From positions 1-10,911 of the forward strand of contig JABXJU010000142.1 in the NCBI GenBank assembly GCA_013375405.1: DNA of 10,911 nucleotides, written 5' to 3'. Below are positions 1 through 7,381 of the stretch, piece after piece. Both the position numbers and the translations under genes were made by a program. The notes beneath the pieces were generated by a model, which was not told the origin of the DNA, made no database searches, and was given only the letters and a program-made list of their open reading frames with translations. The DNA comes from Candidatus Helarchaeota archaeon. Lineage in GTDB: Archaea > Asgardarchaeota > Lokiarchaeia > Helarchaeales > HEL-GB-A. Numbering within the stretch: the stretch's first letter is position 1; each line of letters begins with the position of its first letter.

Positions 1-1397
1 AATTCTTTCAAGGGTTCAATTGCTCTATCATCCTTCAACTTTCCAAGAAGCTCCACCGTAAGCTCTCGTACTTCAGTATCTTCATTTTTTAAGCACGAAA
101 TCAAGGGATCTATCGCACTTTTATCGCCTAACGAACCGAGCGTTAGTGTGGCCTTTATTCGCAGTCGTGGATCCCTATCTTTCAAGACCTTTTTCAAGGC
201 TTCAATACTTTGTGATGCATTTAATAATCTCAAGATATCAACTGCAGCGAGACGTATTTCAGGAACATTATCATCTAAAGCTTCAATAATCAATTGAACT
301 ATTTTAGGACTTGCGTAATTTTCTCTCTCGCTGGAAGGTCTCATCTTTAAAAGATTAGTGGTAAAATTTTGAAAATTCTGGGTACGTTTTTCATCATTTG
401 AGTCCTTTAATTCATTGATTAACTCCTGTAATCCTTCTTTAAAGTTCTTCACTATTTTCGAAAAATCCCATATTTGTATGACCTTCTTTGAACCACTTAC
501 TATGAATTGCCCATCAGGTGAAATTGCGAGTGCTTTTATTCCCTCCTGATGTCCTTTAAGTATCTGAATGGATCGCCCTGTTGATAACTCCCAGATTTGT
601 ATTAAATTATTCTTGGTTATGCCAAGAATAAATTCTCCATCAGGTGAAATCACCATCAAGTCTATTATTGGACCTACTTCATACGTGCGCACGTGGTTTC
701 CAGTTTCTAGCTCCCAAACTTTTATGGTCCCGTCTCCCGAGTTAGTAAAGATATACTTCCCATCAGATGAAATAGCAATCGAAGTTATGGACTCCGGATG
801 GGCGTAAATAGTATTAAAGAGTTTTGGCTTGGACTCATTTTTGGGTGGTACTTCCCAAATTCTTATGATATAATCGTGACGATGCTTATTATCATCATAC
901 GTTTGTGTAGGTTCTATTATAAATTTTAAATCGGGAGAAAGTATGGATTTAGGTATGGAAATGCGGGTAGAAGCGTTATAAACCCATCGCACGTTTTTAC
1001 CTGTTGAGATATCCCAAAATTTAAATCCCTTATTTATGTCTTTAATCCCATTAATGACGAGTGTTCCATCTTGAGAGACACATACCCAGAAATTCTTTCC
1101 CCTACTACCAGTGTTGATTGAATGAATCTCTTTTCCTGTTGATAACTCCCAGATACTTATCCAGTTATCGCTGCTGCAACCTACCAGATATTTTCCATCA
1201 GGGGATACGGCCACTGATCGCACTCCTCTGTAAAACCCTTGGACGGCCCGGATGAGTTCTCCTGTTGAACTATCCCATACCTTAATTGTCTCATTCCCAG
1301 AAGCAGTTACTATGTATTTCCCGTCGGGAGTAATGACCAAATAATTTACCCAAGAGTTATGCGTCTCGATTGTCCTAACTAAAAATTCTTGTGCCAT
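1..1397 (-). CDS. Giant WD40-HEAT repeat protein, second tandem copy (C-terminus beyond window)
   Basis: An open frame starts with ATG at 1397 and runs off the left edge without a stop, giving 465 residues. Residues about 10-312 form seven WD40 blades, each ending in a W-D/E strand (KVWDS, SIWEL, KFWDI, RIWEV, KVWEL, QIWEL, QIWDF), enough for one closed seven-bladed propeller. A helical linker (about 313-360) follows, then HEAT repeats of about 31 residues with the usual 'VR..A...LG.LGD..AI.PL' pattern; about three lie in the window. The protein aligns from its first residues with the upstream 1434-aa protein (F-L-V at 5-7 in both; SPDGKY/TPDGKY next), so the two are tandem paralogs. The start is backed by a GAAGGTG ribosome site overlapping the upstream stop codon, with 11 nt between the genes, so they are probably co-transcribed. 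No enzyme domain, signal peptide or membrane segment is visible. A cytoplasmic protein-binding scaffold is inferred; the partner is unknown and the full length cannot be judged. Confidence 0.9.
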   Translation of the reverse strand, partial: MAQEFLVRTIETHNSWVNYLVITPDGKYIVTASGNETIKVWDSSTGELIRAVQGFYRGVRSVAVSPDGKYLVGCSSDNWISIWELSTGKEIHSINTGSRGKNFWVCVSQDGTLVINGIKDINKGFKFWDISTGKNVRWVYNASTRISIPKSILSPDLKFIIEPTQTYDDNKHRHDYIIRIWEVPPKNESKPKLFNTIYAHPESITSIAISSDGKYIFTNSGDGTIKVWELETGNHVRTYEVGPIIDLMVISPDGEFILGITKNNLIQIWELSTGRSIQILKGHQEGIKALAISPDGQFIVSGSKKVIQIWDFSKIVKNFKEGLQELINELKDSNDEKRTQNFQNFTTNLLKMRPSSERENYASPKIVQLIIEALDDNVPEIRLAAVDILRLLNASQSIEALKKVLKDRDPRLRIKATLTLGSLGDKSAIDPLISCLKNEDTEVRELTVELLGKLKDDRAIEPLKE

Positions 1398-1403
1398 CTT
1401 AAA

Positions 1404-1410
1404 CACCTTC
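1404..1410 (-). promoter_or_regulatory. Ribosome binding site of the second WD40-HEAT gene
   Basis: The minus strand reads GAAGGTG, six bases before the ATG at 1397. It overlaps the TGA stop (1409-1411) of the upstream WD40-HEAT gene. The motif fixes the start of the downstream gene and points to coupled translation of the two paralogs from one mRNA. Confidence 0.6.
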
Positions 1411-4400
1411 AAGTCTTCTGCAATTTTTCAATCAAATCGCTAAATTCTCCTTTCAAATCTGGATTTTCTTCACATTTTTGAAGTATTTTATTTACCAACC
1501 TAGATTGTTTCTGCAACCAACGAACACTTCTCTTTACTTGTTTAGTTATACTTTCCAAAACTTCCTTTGGAACCTTGTCCATTAGTTGTGCGAGTGCTTC
1601 TGCGGAGGTATCTCGTTCGTTTTCTTCGCCATCTTGTAACCGTGAGATTAAAGCATCCAGTGCTCCACCTATCTTAAATTTAATGAGGGCTTCAACAACA
1701 TTTGCTCGCACTCTGGAACTTTCGTCATTTATGAGTAAAAGTAAATGATTGCTGATTTTGGTATTGCCAAGCTCGCCTAGCGCCCATGCAGCATTCGCAC
1801 GCACTTCAGAATCATCATCTTTTAAACGCTCAAATAGAAGGTCAGCGGCTTCAGAATACCCTAACTTTCCCAGAGCCATGGCTGCATTCGCCCGTACAGA
1901 ACTGCTTCCATCATTTAAATAGGTTATTAAAGCTTCAGCAGCCCTTTGATCCCTAATTTTTCCGAGAGATTCGACTGCATTTGCGCGAACTTTGCGATCA
2001 GCATCCTTCAATGAAGAAATAAGGAGTAGAACTGCTCTAGCATCGCCAAGATCTCCAAGTGCTTTTGCCGCTGTGACTCTAACCGGAGGAAAATCATCTT
2101 CCAGGCAATCAATAAAAGGTTCAATTGCTCTCTTATCTTTTATAGCTTCAAGCCATTCTGCCGCAATTATTCTCACACGTGTATCAGAATCCTTTAAACA
2201 TTCAAGAAAAGGCTCTACTAACCTTTTCTCCTTAATTTGGGCTAAATTTCTCGCAGCTTCAAACCGCACCTGAGGATTTTTATCATTCAAAGAAGTAATT
2301 AAAGCATCTTCCCCAGCACTTCCAAGAAGATTGAGGGCACCTTTTGCTGCATCCCTCACATAATACTCTCCATCTTTTAAGAGTGAAATGAGAGGTTCCA
2401 CGGCGCTCGTATCTCCAATATGGCCAAGTGCCTCAGCAGAAGCCCTTCGCACATAGCTATGCTCATCCTTCAGACAATCTAAAAGTGGTTTCAAAGCCTT
2501 TTTTGCCTTAAGGACGCCAAGTGCTCTTGCAGCATACATTCTAACATCCTTGTTTTTATGTTTTAAATTTTCAATTAAGGGGTCTACAGCTTCTTTCCCA
2601 AATTTACCAAGTGCATTGCCTGCATTTCCTCTAACTCGAGACTTCTTGTCATTTAAGCAATTTATTAGGGGATTGAATGCTCTAATATCACCTATTTGAC
2701 CAAGTGCCTCTGCTGCACACGCTCGGACATTTTCAGATTCATGTTTTAATAGTGGAATTAGAGGTTCAACAGCACTTATATCTCCGATATTACCAAGGGC
2801 TTTTACGGTATTATACACTGCCCCTTCATTTTCATCTGCTAGGAGTTCGATTAAGGGGCCAACCGCCCTCTCATCCCCCAATTTAATGAGCATTTTTGCT
2901 ACATCTCTTCGTACCCATCCATTCTCATGTTTAAGTAATTGAATGAGAGGTTCTACAGCCCTCTCATCTCCAAATTTGAGGAGAGCGTCCTGTGCGAGTC
3001 TTCCTAGATGCTTCTCTCTATCTGCTAGGAACGCGACAAATGCTTCTGTAAAACGAGGATCCCAACGTGCGATAATGATTTCTAAAGCGTTTGCCTTAAC
3101 AGAATAGTCTTCATCTTTTAAAAGAGGAACTAAATGTTCTACAACGGATTGATCACCTATTTCTCCAAGCGCCTTTATCGCATTTTTCCTCACGGATTTT
3201 TGTGGGTCATTTAACGTTTTGATTAGAGGCTCAATCGCCCTCTGATCCTTAATCTTACCAAGTGCTTCAGCAGCTACTTGTCGAACCCAAGAATCGTCAT
3301 CATTCAAGGCATTTATTATTATTTGTACTACCCTTTCATCTTTTTTCGTTCCTAGCTCTCTTACAATATCGCAACGGATTTCTCTATCTTCATTATTCAA
3401 GCAATCAATGAATGGCTCTACCCCTATTTCATCGCTAATTTCAATTAGAAGACGCATTGCATATTTTCGGACGCTTTTATTCTCATCTTGTAAACATACG
3501 ATCAATGCAGTTTGAGATTGTGGGCTCACATAGGGCTCCAGTAAATGTAGCAATATAGGTCGGAGTTCATTTTTTGTAGGATTTTCCAAATATTCATTTA
3601 AAAGTGCCACGGTGGATTTACCTAGTTGCTTGAGAGCAGCTTTCACATCGTACTGAATTAGGCGATCTTTTACTTCTAAACAGGAGAGTAGTGCTTCTAT
3701 TGACTTTTTATTCCCGCCAAATTTGCCAAGCAGTTCTATTGCCTTCCCCCTAATAGAAGTATCCTTATCCTCAAGACATTCGATTAATGGATCGACAATA
3801 TTGGGATTGCCTATATCTTTAAGTATATTTAATGCCCAGCTCTTTACAGATGCCTCGGGGTCTTTCAAACATTTAACAACTGGTTCGAGGATGCTTTCAT
3901 CCTTACTTTTACTGAAATAATATAAAACTATGTTACGCACTTCTTTGTCAGGATCGTTTAAACTAGCAAGTAATGCCTCCCTATCAAGCAATTCAATAGA
4001 TTCAGTAAAAAGCCGTAGTACTTTTAGCCGGAGTGCACCTTCAGCTTTCATTAAGTACTCATTTAAAATTGTTGGAGCCGTTTTAACGAATTCTTTGAGT
4101 AGAGACCATGCTTTTTTCCTTACATCATCTCTTCTAATTTCTGTATATGTTAACAGAGGTTCAATTACTCTAATATCCTTAAATTTACTGAAGTAATCAA
4201 TTAAAATCCATTTTAAATAATTATTCTTGCTTTTATTCAAAGTGATTAAAGGATCTAGAGCCCTCGCATCTCCCAATTTGATGAATAGCTCAATAATTTT
4301 CTTTCTTAGCTCGTAATCTTGCTGCTTCAGTAACTCAATTAATGGTTCGATTGATTTCAATTCAGTAGAGTTCGTTACTAAGGATATGAGAACGTTCAAC

Positions 4401-5713
4401 ATTTCAAGTCGTACTTCTCGTTTTGCGTATTTCAAATGCTTGACAAGCGGTACGATTCCCCTCTTTTGTCCGTCCCGCCCAAGAGAGAGTGCTGCCTGGA
4501 TCCGGACCTCAGTCTTTTCGTCATCCAAACATTTAACTATAGATTTAATTGCTTTTGGTGTATTCAAATAGTTTAAAACATTTGCTGCTGAAGCTCTTAC
4601 TTTAGGATTATCGTGAGCTAAAAGTTCTATGATAATATTAATCAATTTAGGGGTTTTGAATTGTTTCTGTTTTTTTGGAGTTTGCAATACGGCAAGCCCT
4701 AGTGAGAAATGTTGAAGTGTCTTTAATAGGGCATCATTAGTAGATTCTGTTAACTGTTTGATAAGAGTCGGGACACTTACTTCCTTAATGAAAGCCCATC
4801 CCTTCTTAATATCTTGGAAATTCCAAATTTTAATTAAATTATCACCTGCCCCACTCACGATGAAATTCTCATCAGCTGTTATTTCTAGAGAAGAGATCGA
4901 GTTTTGATGCCCTTCAATCTCCAGAATGAGATTTCCGGAGGATACATCCCAAAACGTCACTAATTCACTAAAAGAACTCTTTGGCCTTAAACCACATATA
5001 ATTATATCCCCATCGTGGGAAATCGCTACAGAACTAACCCATTTCTTTTGTGTCAGCGTGGTTATTAAGGTCCCCGTCGAGAGTTCCCATACCTTTATCG
5101 TACCATCAGAAGACCCACTGACAATGTACTTGCCATTTCCTGAAATTGCCAGCGATAAAATTTTACCGGTATGCCCTTCGAGCGTCCGAACGAGCTTCCC
5201 TGTCGCAAGATCCCACACTTTTATCAGCTTATCCACGGCGCCACTGACAATATTTTTCCCATCCGGCGTAATTCTTACCCGAAGCGGGTCATCATGATGC
5301 CCCGTGATTGTTCGAACGAGTTCCCCTGTCGATAACTCCCAAACCTTAATCGTTATATCCATTGAACAGCTGACAATATATTTACTATCAGGGGAAATCG
5401 CGACTGAATGAACCCACCGTTCGTGATCTTCCAGTGTCCGAAGGAGTTCCCCCGTGTGCAAATCCCAAATTTTTATGTTAGTATCCATCGACCCACTGAC
5501 AACATGCTTCCCGTCTGGAGACACTGCAACCGCTCGGACTTCTTTCTTGTGTCCATCGAGCGTACGAATGAGATTCCCAGAGGCGACTTCCCAAATATCC
5601 ATATTTTTCTCCATCGAGCTACTAACAACATATTTCCCATCTGGTGAAACTGCTACATCTCGGATAAATCTATTGGGCGTTCCAATACTCTGCACTAAAA
5701 AACTTTTTTTCAA
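1409..5713 (-). CDS. Giant seven-bladed WD40 propeller plus ~33 HEAT repeat protein
   Basis: This is a 1434-residue protein. Residues about 10-297 hold seven WD40 blades ending in DIWEV, KIWDL, KVWEL, KVWDL, KVWEL, TFWDV and KIWNF, several with the classic GH...SPDGK...SGS pattern. A helical linker (about 298-360) leads into about 33 HEAT repeats (about 366-1395) of roughly 31 residues, with V-R in the second helix and 'LGD.RA.EPLI..L.D' between units. The last 40 residues are a charged helical tail. The C-terminal repeats are closest to consensus (ANAA.ALG.LG); those at about 470-760 are degenerate. The HEAT units are of the PBS-lyase-like subtype, but nothing implies lyase activity. The start is TTG at 5713: the frame stays open to a stop at 5738-5740 with no ATG, and the paralog downstream has the same number of residues before the shared F-L-V. 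No catalytic, signal or membrane segment is seen. Propeller and solenoid both normally bind proteins, so a cytosolic scaffold is inferred, with unknown partners. Confidence 0.93.
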   Translation of the reverse strand: MKKSFLVQSIGTPNRFIRDVAVSPDGKYVVSSSMEKNMDIWEVASGNLIRTLDGHKKEVRAVAVSPDGKHVVSGSMDTNIKIWDLHTGELLRTLEDHERWVHSVAISPDSKYIVSCSMDITIKVWELSTGELVRTITGHHDDPLRVRITPDGKNIVSGAVDKLIKVWDLATGKLVRTLEGHTGKILSLAISGNGKYIVSGSSDGTIKVWELSTGTLITTLTQKKWVSSVAISHDGDIIICGLRPKSSFSELVTFWDVSSGNLILEIEGHQNSISSLEITADENFIVSGAGDNLIKIWNFQDIKKGWAFIKEVSVPTLIKQLTESTNDALLKTLQHFSLGLAVLQTPKKQKQFKTPKLINIIIELLAHDNPKVRASAANVLNYLNTPKAIKSIVKCLDDEKTEVRIQAALSLGRDGQKRGIVPLVKHLKYAKREVRLEMLNVLISLVTNSTELKSIEPLIELLKQQDYELRKKIIELFIKLGDARALDPLITLNKSKNNYLKWILIDYFSKFKDIRVIEPLLTYTEIRRDDVRKKAWSLLKEFVKTAPTILNEYLMKAEGALRLKVLRLFTESIELLDREALLASLNDPDKEVRNIVLYYFSKSKDESILEPVVKCLKDPEASVKSWALNILKDIGNPNIVDPLIECLEDKDTSIRGKAIELLGKFGGNKKSIEALLSCLEVKDRLIQYDVKAALKQLGKSTVALLNEYLENPTKNELRPILLHLLEPYVSPQSQTALIVCLQDENKSVRKYAMRLLIEISDEIGVEPFIDCLNNEDREIRCDIVRELGTKKDERVVQIIINALNDDDSWVRQVAAEALGKIKDQRAIEPLIKTLNDPQKSVRKNAIKALGEIGDQSVVEHLVPLLKDEDYSVKANALEIIIARWDPRFTEAFVAFLADREKHLGRLAQDALLKFGDERAVEPLIQLLKHENGWVRRDVAKMLIKLGDERAVGPLIELLADENEGAVYNTVKALGNIGDISAVEPLIPLLKHESENVRACAAEALGQIGDIRAFNPLINCLNDKKSRVRGNAGNALGKFGKEAVDPLIENLKHKNKDVRMYAARALGVLKAKKALKPLLDCLKDEHSYVRRASAEALGHIGDTSAVEPLISLLKDGEYYVRDAAKGALNLLGSAGEDALITSLNDKNPQVRFEAARNLAQIKEKRLVEPFLECLKDSDTRVRIIAAEWLEAIKDKRAIEPFIDCLEDDFPPVRVTAAKALGDLGDARAVLLLISSLKDADRKVRANAVESLGKIRDQRAAEALITYLNDGSSSVRANAAMALGKLGYSEAADLLFERLKDDDSEVRANAAWALGELGNTKISNHLLLLINDESSRVRANVVEALIKFKIGGALDALISRLQDGEENERDTSAEALAQLMDKVPKEVLESITKQVKRSVRWLQKQSRLVNKILQKCEENPDLKGEFSDLIEKLQKT

Positions 5714-5767
5714 ATCCCTGAACCCTAAAAAATTGTATTAATTTGTATTATGTTTTTGTATTACTTC

Positions 5768-5776
5768 ATTTATATT
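5768..5776 (-). promoter_or_regulatory. Candidate TATA box of the WD40-HEAT pair
   Basis: The minus strand reads AATATAAAT about 55 bases before the TTG start at 5713. Archaeal transcription usually starts about 25 bases downstream of the TATA box, which would give a leader of about 30 nt. The surrounding DNA is A+T-rich, so chance matches are likely. It is the best-placed candidate upstream of the two scaffold genes. Confidence 0.35.
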
Positions 5777-5836
5777 CCACCAATAGACTTTGAAATGAAA
5801 TAGTATAAAAATGCCCTTTTAAGGCAGTATCATTTA

Positions 5837-5941
5837 ATGGAAGAAAAGAGAAAAGTAATGAACGAAAATATATCTCTGTTAAAAAGAGAATTACAAGAAT
5901 TATTAATTAATCATTTCATAGGAATCCTTGGTCAAACATAA
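5837..5941 (+). CDS. Possible small plus-strand ORF, 34 aa, leaderless
   Basis: The only long intergenic stretch here (5714-5915) holds a plus-strand frame ATG...TAA of 34 codons, MEEKRKVM then a charged amphipathic helix (SLLKRELQELL) and a short hydrophobic end (HFIGILGQT). A TATA-like AGTATAAAAA lies at 5802-5811, about 30 bases before the ATG, as expected for a leaderless archaeal transcript. The last 26 bases run antisense to the 3' end of the MBL hydrolase gene. The composition suits a short helical peptide or a coiled-coil remnant, and no family is recognised. The frame is short enough to arise by chance in A-rich DNA, so it is offered only as a candidate. Confidence 0.25.
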   Translation: MEEKRKVMNENISLLKRELQELLINHFIGILGQT

Positions 5942-6602
5942 GTTTAGCCATTTGATAGGATTTCTGGTTATTTGCATTAGCATTTTGCATAATAGGGGGC
6001 ATATGCCCTGGGAAAAGCATTTCAACATCCAGTTCTGAAATTTTCCTCAATGACTCTACAAGATCTGCTCCATTGCCTGTGGGAAAATCCGTGCGCCCAA
6101 ATGCTCCCTGGGGAAAGACAACATCTCCACTAATTAAGATTTTCTTCTCCTCCTCATAGAGTATTATGCTTCCATGAGTATGCCCAGGCATTTTAAATAT
6201 TTTGAATTTAAGACCTAAATCGAGAACACTCTCATTTTCTAAATATACATCAACTTTCGTTTGGGGAAAATCTGCTCCGAAGAATCCCGCTACCGTTATT
6301 ACCGTATCACCCATTTCAATATATGGGGCCTCAACTTCAAAAACACATACTTCAGGTGAGAATTTTTTGGCTAATCGATGCAAACCACCAGAATGATCAA
6401 TATGACAATGGGTTAAAATGATTCTTTTCAATTCATTTGTATTAAATTGCTCTTTTATCTCTTTAATAGTCTGGGTTACATTTAGTCCAGTGCCTGTGTC
6501 AATTAAATTTAGATCTTCATTATCTTCAATTACTAAATACATGTTCGCATCAAATTCTCTTTCAGGTATTAGATAAATGTTATCTAATAGTTTTTTTAAC
6601 AT
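5916..6602 (-). CDS. MBL-fold metallo-hydrolase, glyoxalase-II-like
   Basis: This 228-residue single-domain metallo-beta-lactamase-fold enzyme shows all the expected metal ligands: H65, H67, D69 and H70 in THCHIDH, H141 in PGHTHG, D160 in SGD, and H200 in FPGH. An early D-T-G-T loop (35-38) is also typical of the fold. The set is that of a two-metal (Zn or Fe) hydrolase of the glyoxalase II / hydroxyacylglutathione hydrolase-like group, which usually cleaves thioesters. The length suits a core domain without extra C-terminal domains. The substrate cannot be told from sequence; other members act on lactones, phosphodiesters or persulfides. The start is ATG at 6602, preceded on the mRNA side by a GGAG motif (6611-6614). 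It lies downstream of eL31 behind a U-rich terminator and a TATA-like element of its own, so it is probably transcribed separately. No signal peptide is seen, so it is likely cytoplasmic. Confidence 0.9.
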   Translation of the reverse strand: MLKKLLDNIYLIPEREFDANMYLVIEDNEDLNLIDTGTGLNVTQTIKEIKEQFNTNELKRIILTHCHIDHSGGLHRLAKKFSPEVCVFEVEAPYIEMGDTVITVAGFFGADFPQTKVDVYLENESVLDLGLKFKIFKMPGHTHGSIILYEEEKKILISGDVVFPQGAFGRTDFPTGNGADLVESLRKISELDVEMLFPGHMPPIMQNANANNQKSYQMAKLMFDQGFL

Positions 6603-6618
6603 TACGGAAACTCCAATT

Positions 6619-6641
6619 AATTAGCTATAAATAAGCTAATT
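6619..6641. promoter_or_regulatory. Inverted repeat around the TATA-like element of the MBL gene
   Basis: AATTAGCT and AGCTAATT form a perfect 8-bp inverted repeat separated by ATAAATA. The spacer and flanks read as a TATA-like box (TTATTTATA) on the minus strand, about 25-30 bases before the ATG at 6602. A dyad on a TATA box is a common operator layout in archaea, where a bound dimer would block TBP. The repressor is unknown and no other copy was noticed in the window. Confidence 0.45.
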
Positions 6642-6654
6642 TAATATTATGTCA

Positions 6655-6663
6655 ATAAAAAAC
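6655..6663 (-). terminator. U-rich terminator after eL31
   Basis: The minus strand reads TGTTTTTTA about 10 bases after the eL31 stop codon. Archaeal RNA polymerase commonly stops at U-rich tracts without a strong hairpin. The site would end the eS19-PDCD5-eL39-eL31 transcript before the MBL promoter. Confidence 0.45.
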
Positions 6664-6672
6664 AGTCAGGAA

Positions 6673-7161
6673 TTAATCTACAGGATAGACGATGACAAGA
6701 CCTTCGCGATCTTTTGTAACTCGTATTCGAATTTTTCGGGGTGGCTTTTCAATGCCCCTTTTCCATAAAATTTCGTTTAAGAGAGGATCAATCGAGATAC
6801 CCTCTGGTTTCATATGGCGAATTACAAACTCACGAAGCATATTTACAGCTCGTTTAGTCCGTTTTTTAATTGGAGTGTTCTTAACGCGACCAAGAGGTAC
6901 TGTATAAAGTCTTTCTTCGAGTATTTCCCCAATTTCTTCTTCTATTGTAGGGATTTCTTTGAATTTTTCTCCAAGATCTTCTTCCTTCTCCTCAATTTCT
7001 ATGATTTCTTCTTCAATTGATGTATCTTCTTCTTCGATATCCTCTATTTCTTCCTCAATAGATTCAGATTTTTCATCCTCTATTGGAATTGTTTCAATTT
7101 CTTCTTTTTCTTTATCTACTTTCTTTATTTTCTTTGATGCTTTCTTTTTTCCTCTGGGCAT
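6673..7161 (-). CDS. rpl31e: Large-subunit ribosomal protein eL31 with a long acidic N-terminal extension
   Basis: Residues about 82-162 are a complete eL31 domain: ERLYTVPLGRVK, then RTKRAVNMLREF, a segment ending IDPLLNEILWKRG, and PPRKIRIRV near the end. eL31 sits on the 60S/50S surface near the peptide exit tunnel. Most archaeal eL31 proteins are about 80-95 residues, so this one has roughly 80 extra at the front: a lysine-rich start (PRGKKKASKKIKK) and then a glutamate-rich stretch (about 20-80). The extension appears to be translated, because the ATG at 7161 has a perfect AGGAGG ribosome site 8 bases upstream and there is no ATG between it and the eL31 core. The gene is last in the ribosomal unit, 51 nt after eL39. 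The role of the extension is unknown; it could shield the tail, bind a basic partner, or recruit factors near the tunnel. Confidence 0.93.
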   Translation of the reverse strand: MPRGKKKASKKIKKVDKEKEEIETIPIEDEKSESIEEEIEDIEEEDTSIEEEIIEIEEKEEDLGEKFKEIPTIEEEIGEILEERLYTVPLGRVKNTPIKKRTKRAVNMLREFVIRHMKPEGISIDPLLNEILWKRGIEKPPRKIRIRVTKDREGLVIVYPVD

Positions 7162-7169
7162 TAGGAAAG

Positions 7170-7175
7170 CCTCCT
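7170..7175 (-). promoter_or_regulatory. Strong Shine-Dalgarno site of eL31
   Basis: The minus strand reads AGGAGG with 8 bases to the ATG at 7161. It is the best ribosome site in the window, and it decides that translation begins before the acidic extension rather than at the eL31 core. Confidence 0.75.
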
Positions 7176-7212
7176 ATCTAGCCAAATTCAGATCAAATCT
7201 CAATACTACTGA

Positions 7213-7368
7213 CTAAGGCTTAATTCTTTGATTCCGCCATTTTCTTCGCTTCGGATGAGTTCGAACCCGTCCTCGAGTTTTAACAATAATCCACGCAGGG
7301 ATTGAACGGTTCTGTTTATTAGCCTTGCCTAATCTCAACTTTTTTCCTAATGGCTTGACTCTTGCCAT
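7213..7368 (-). CDS. rpl39e: Large-subunit ribosomal protein eL39
   Basis: This is a 51-codon gene with ATG at 7368 and TAG at 7213-7215. The product begins [16 protein letters not shown] and contains [10 protein letters not shown] and [10 protein letters not shown], the signature of eL39, the small, very basic protein that lines the peptide exit tunnel in archaea and eukaryotes. The length is exactly typical. It begins 13 nt after the PDCD5 stop and is followed 51 nt later by eL31, the usual archaeal order. No clear ribosome site is visible, so translation may depend on coupling to PDCD5. Confidence 0.97.
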   Translation of the reverse strand: MARVKPLGKKLRLGKANKQNRSIPAWIIVKTRGRVRTHPKRRKWRNQRIKP

Positions 7369-7381
7369 AAAATCAGCAACT

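Noticed and set aside
1500..4600. CRISPR array
   Set aside because: The near-regular ~93-base spacing is the coding period of the 31-residue HEAT units; the repeats are not identical and lie inside an open reading frame.
1409..4650. Phycobilisome lyase role for the HEAT region
   Set aside because: The repeats resemble the PBS-lyase HEAT-like type, but this profile hits any such solenoid; no phycobiliprotein context is present.
4926..5297. 123-codon plus-strand frame opposite the WD40 blades
   Set aside because: It is a shadow of the regular blade repeats; its repeated S/P/F pattern follows the complement of SPDGK and IWEL codons.
1..5713. STAND-type NTPase or defence sensor
   Set aside because: WD40 repeats are common in such proteins, but no Walker A/B motif or effector domain is visible in either gene. 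The second gene's C-terminus lies outside the window, so this is rejected only for the visible part.
5812..5828. TGCC/GGCA hairpin upstream of the small ORF
   Set aside because: The stem is only four base pairs, too short to count as a terminator or riboswitch.
6959..7216. Serine-rich plus-strand frame opposite eL31
   Set aside because: It is the antisense of the glutamate/lysine-rich extension (GAA/GAG read backwards gives TTC/CTC and shifted serine codons). It has no family match and overlaps a gene with a strong ribosome site.
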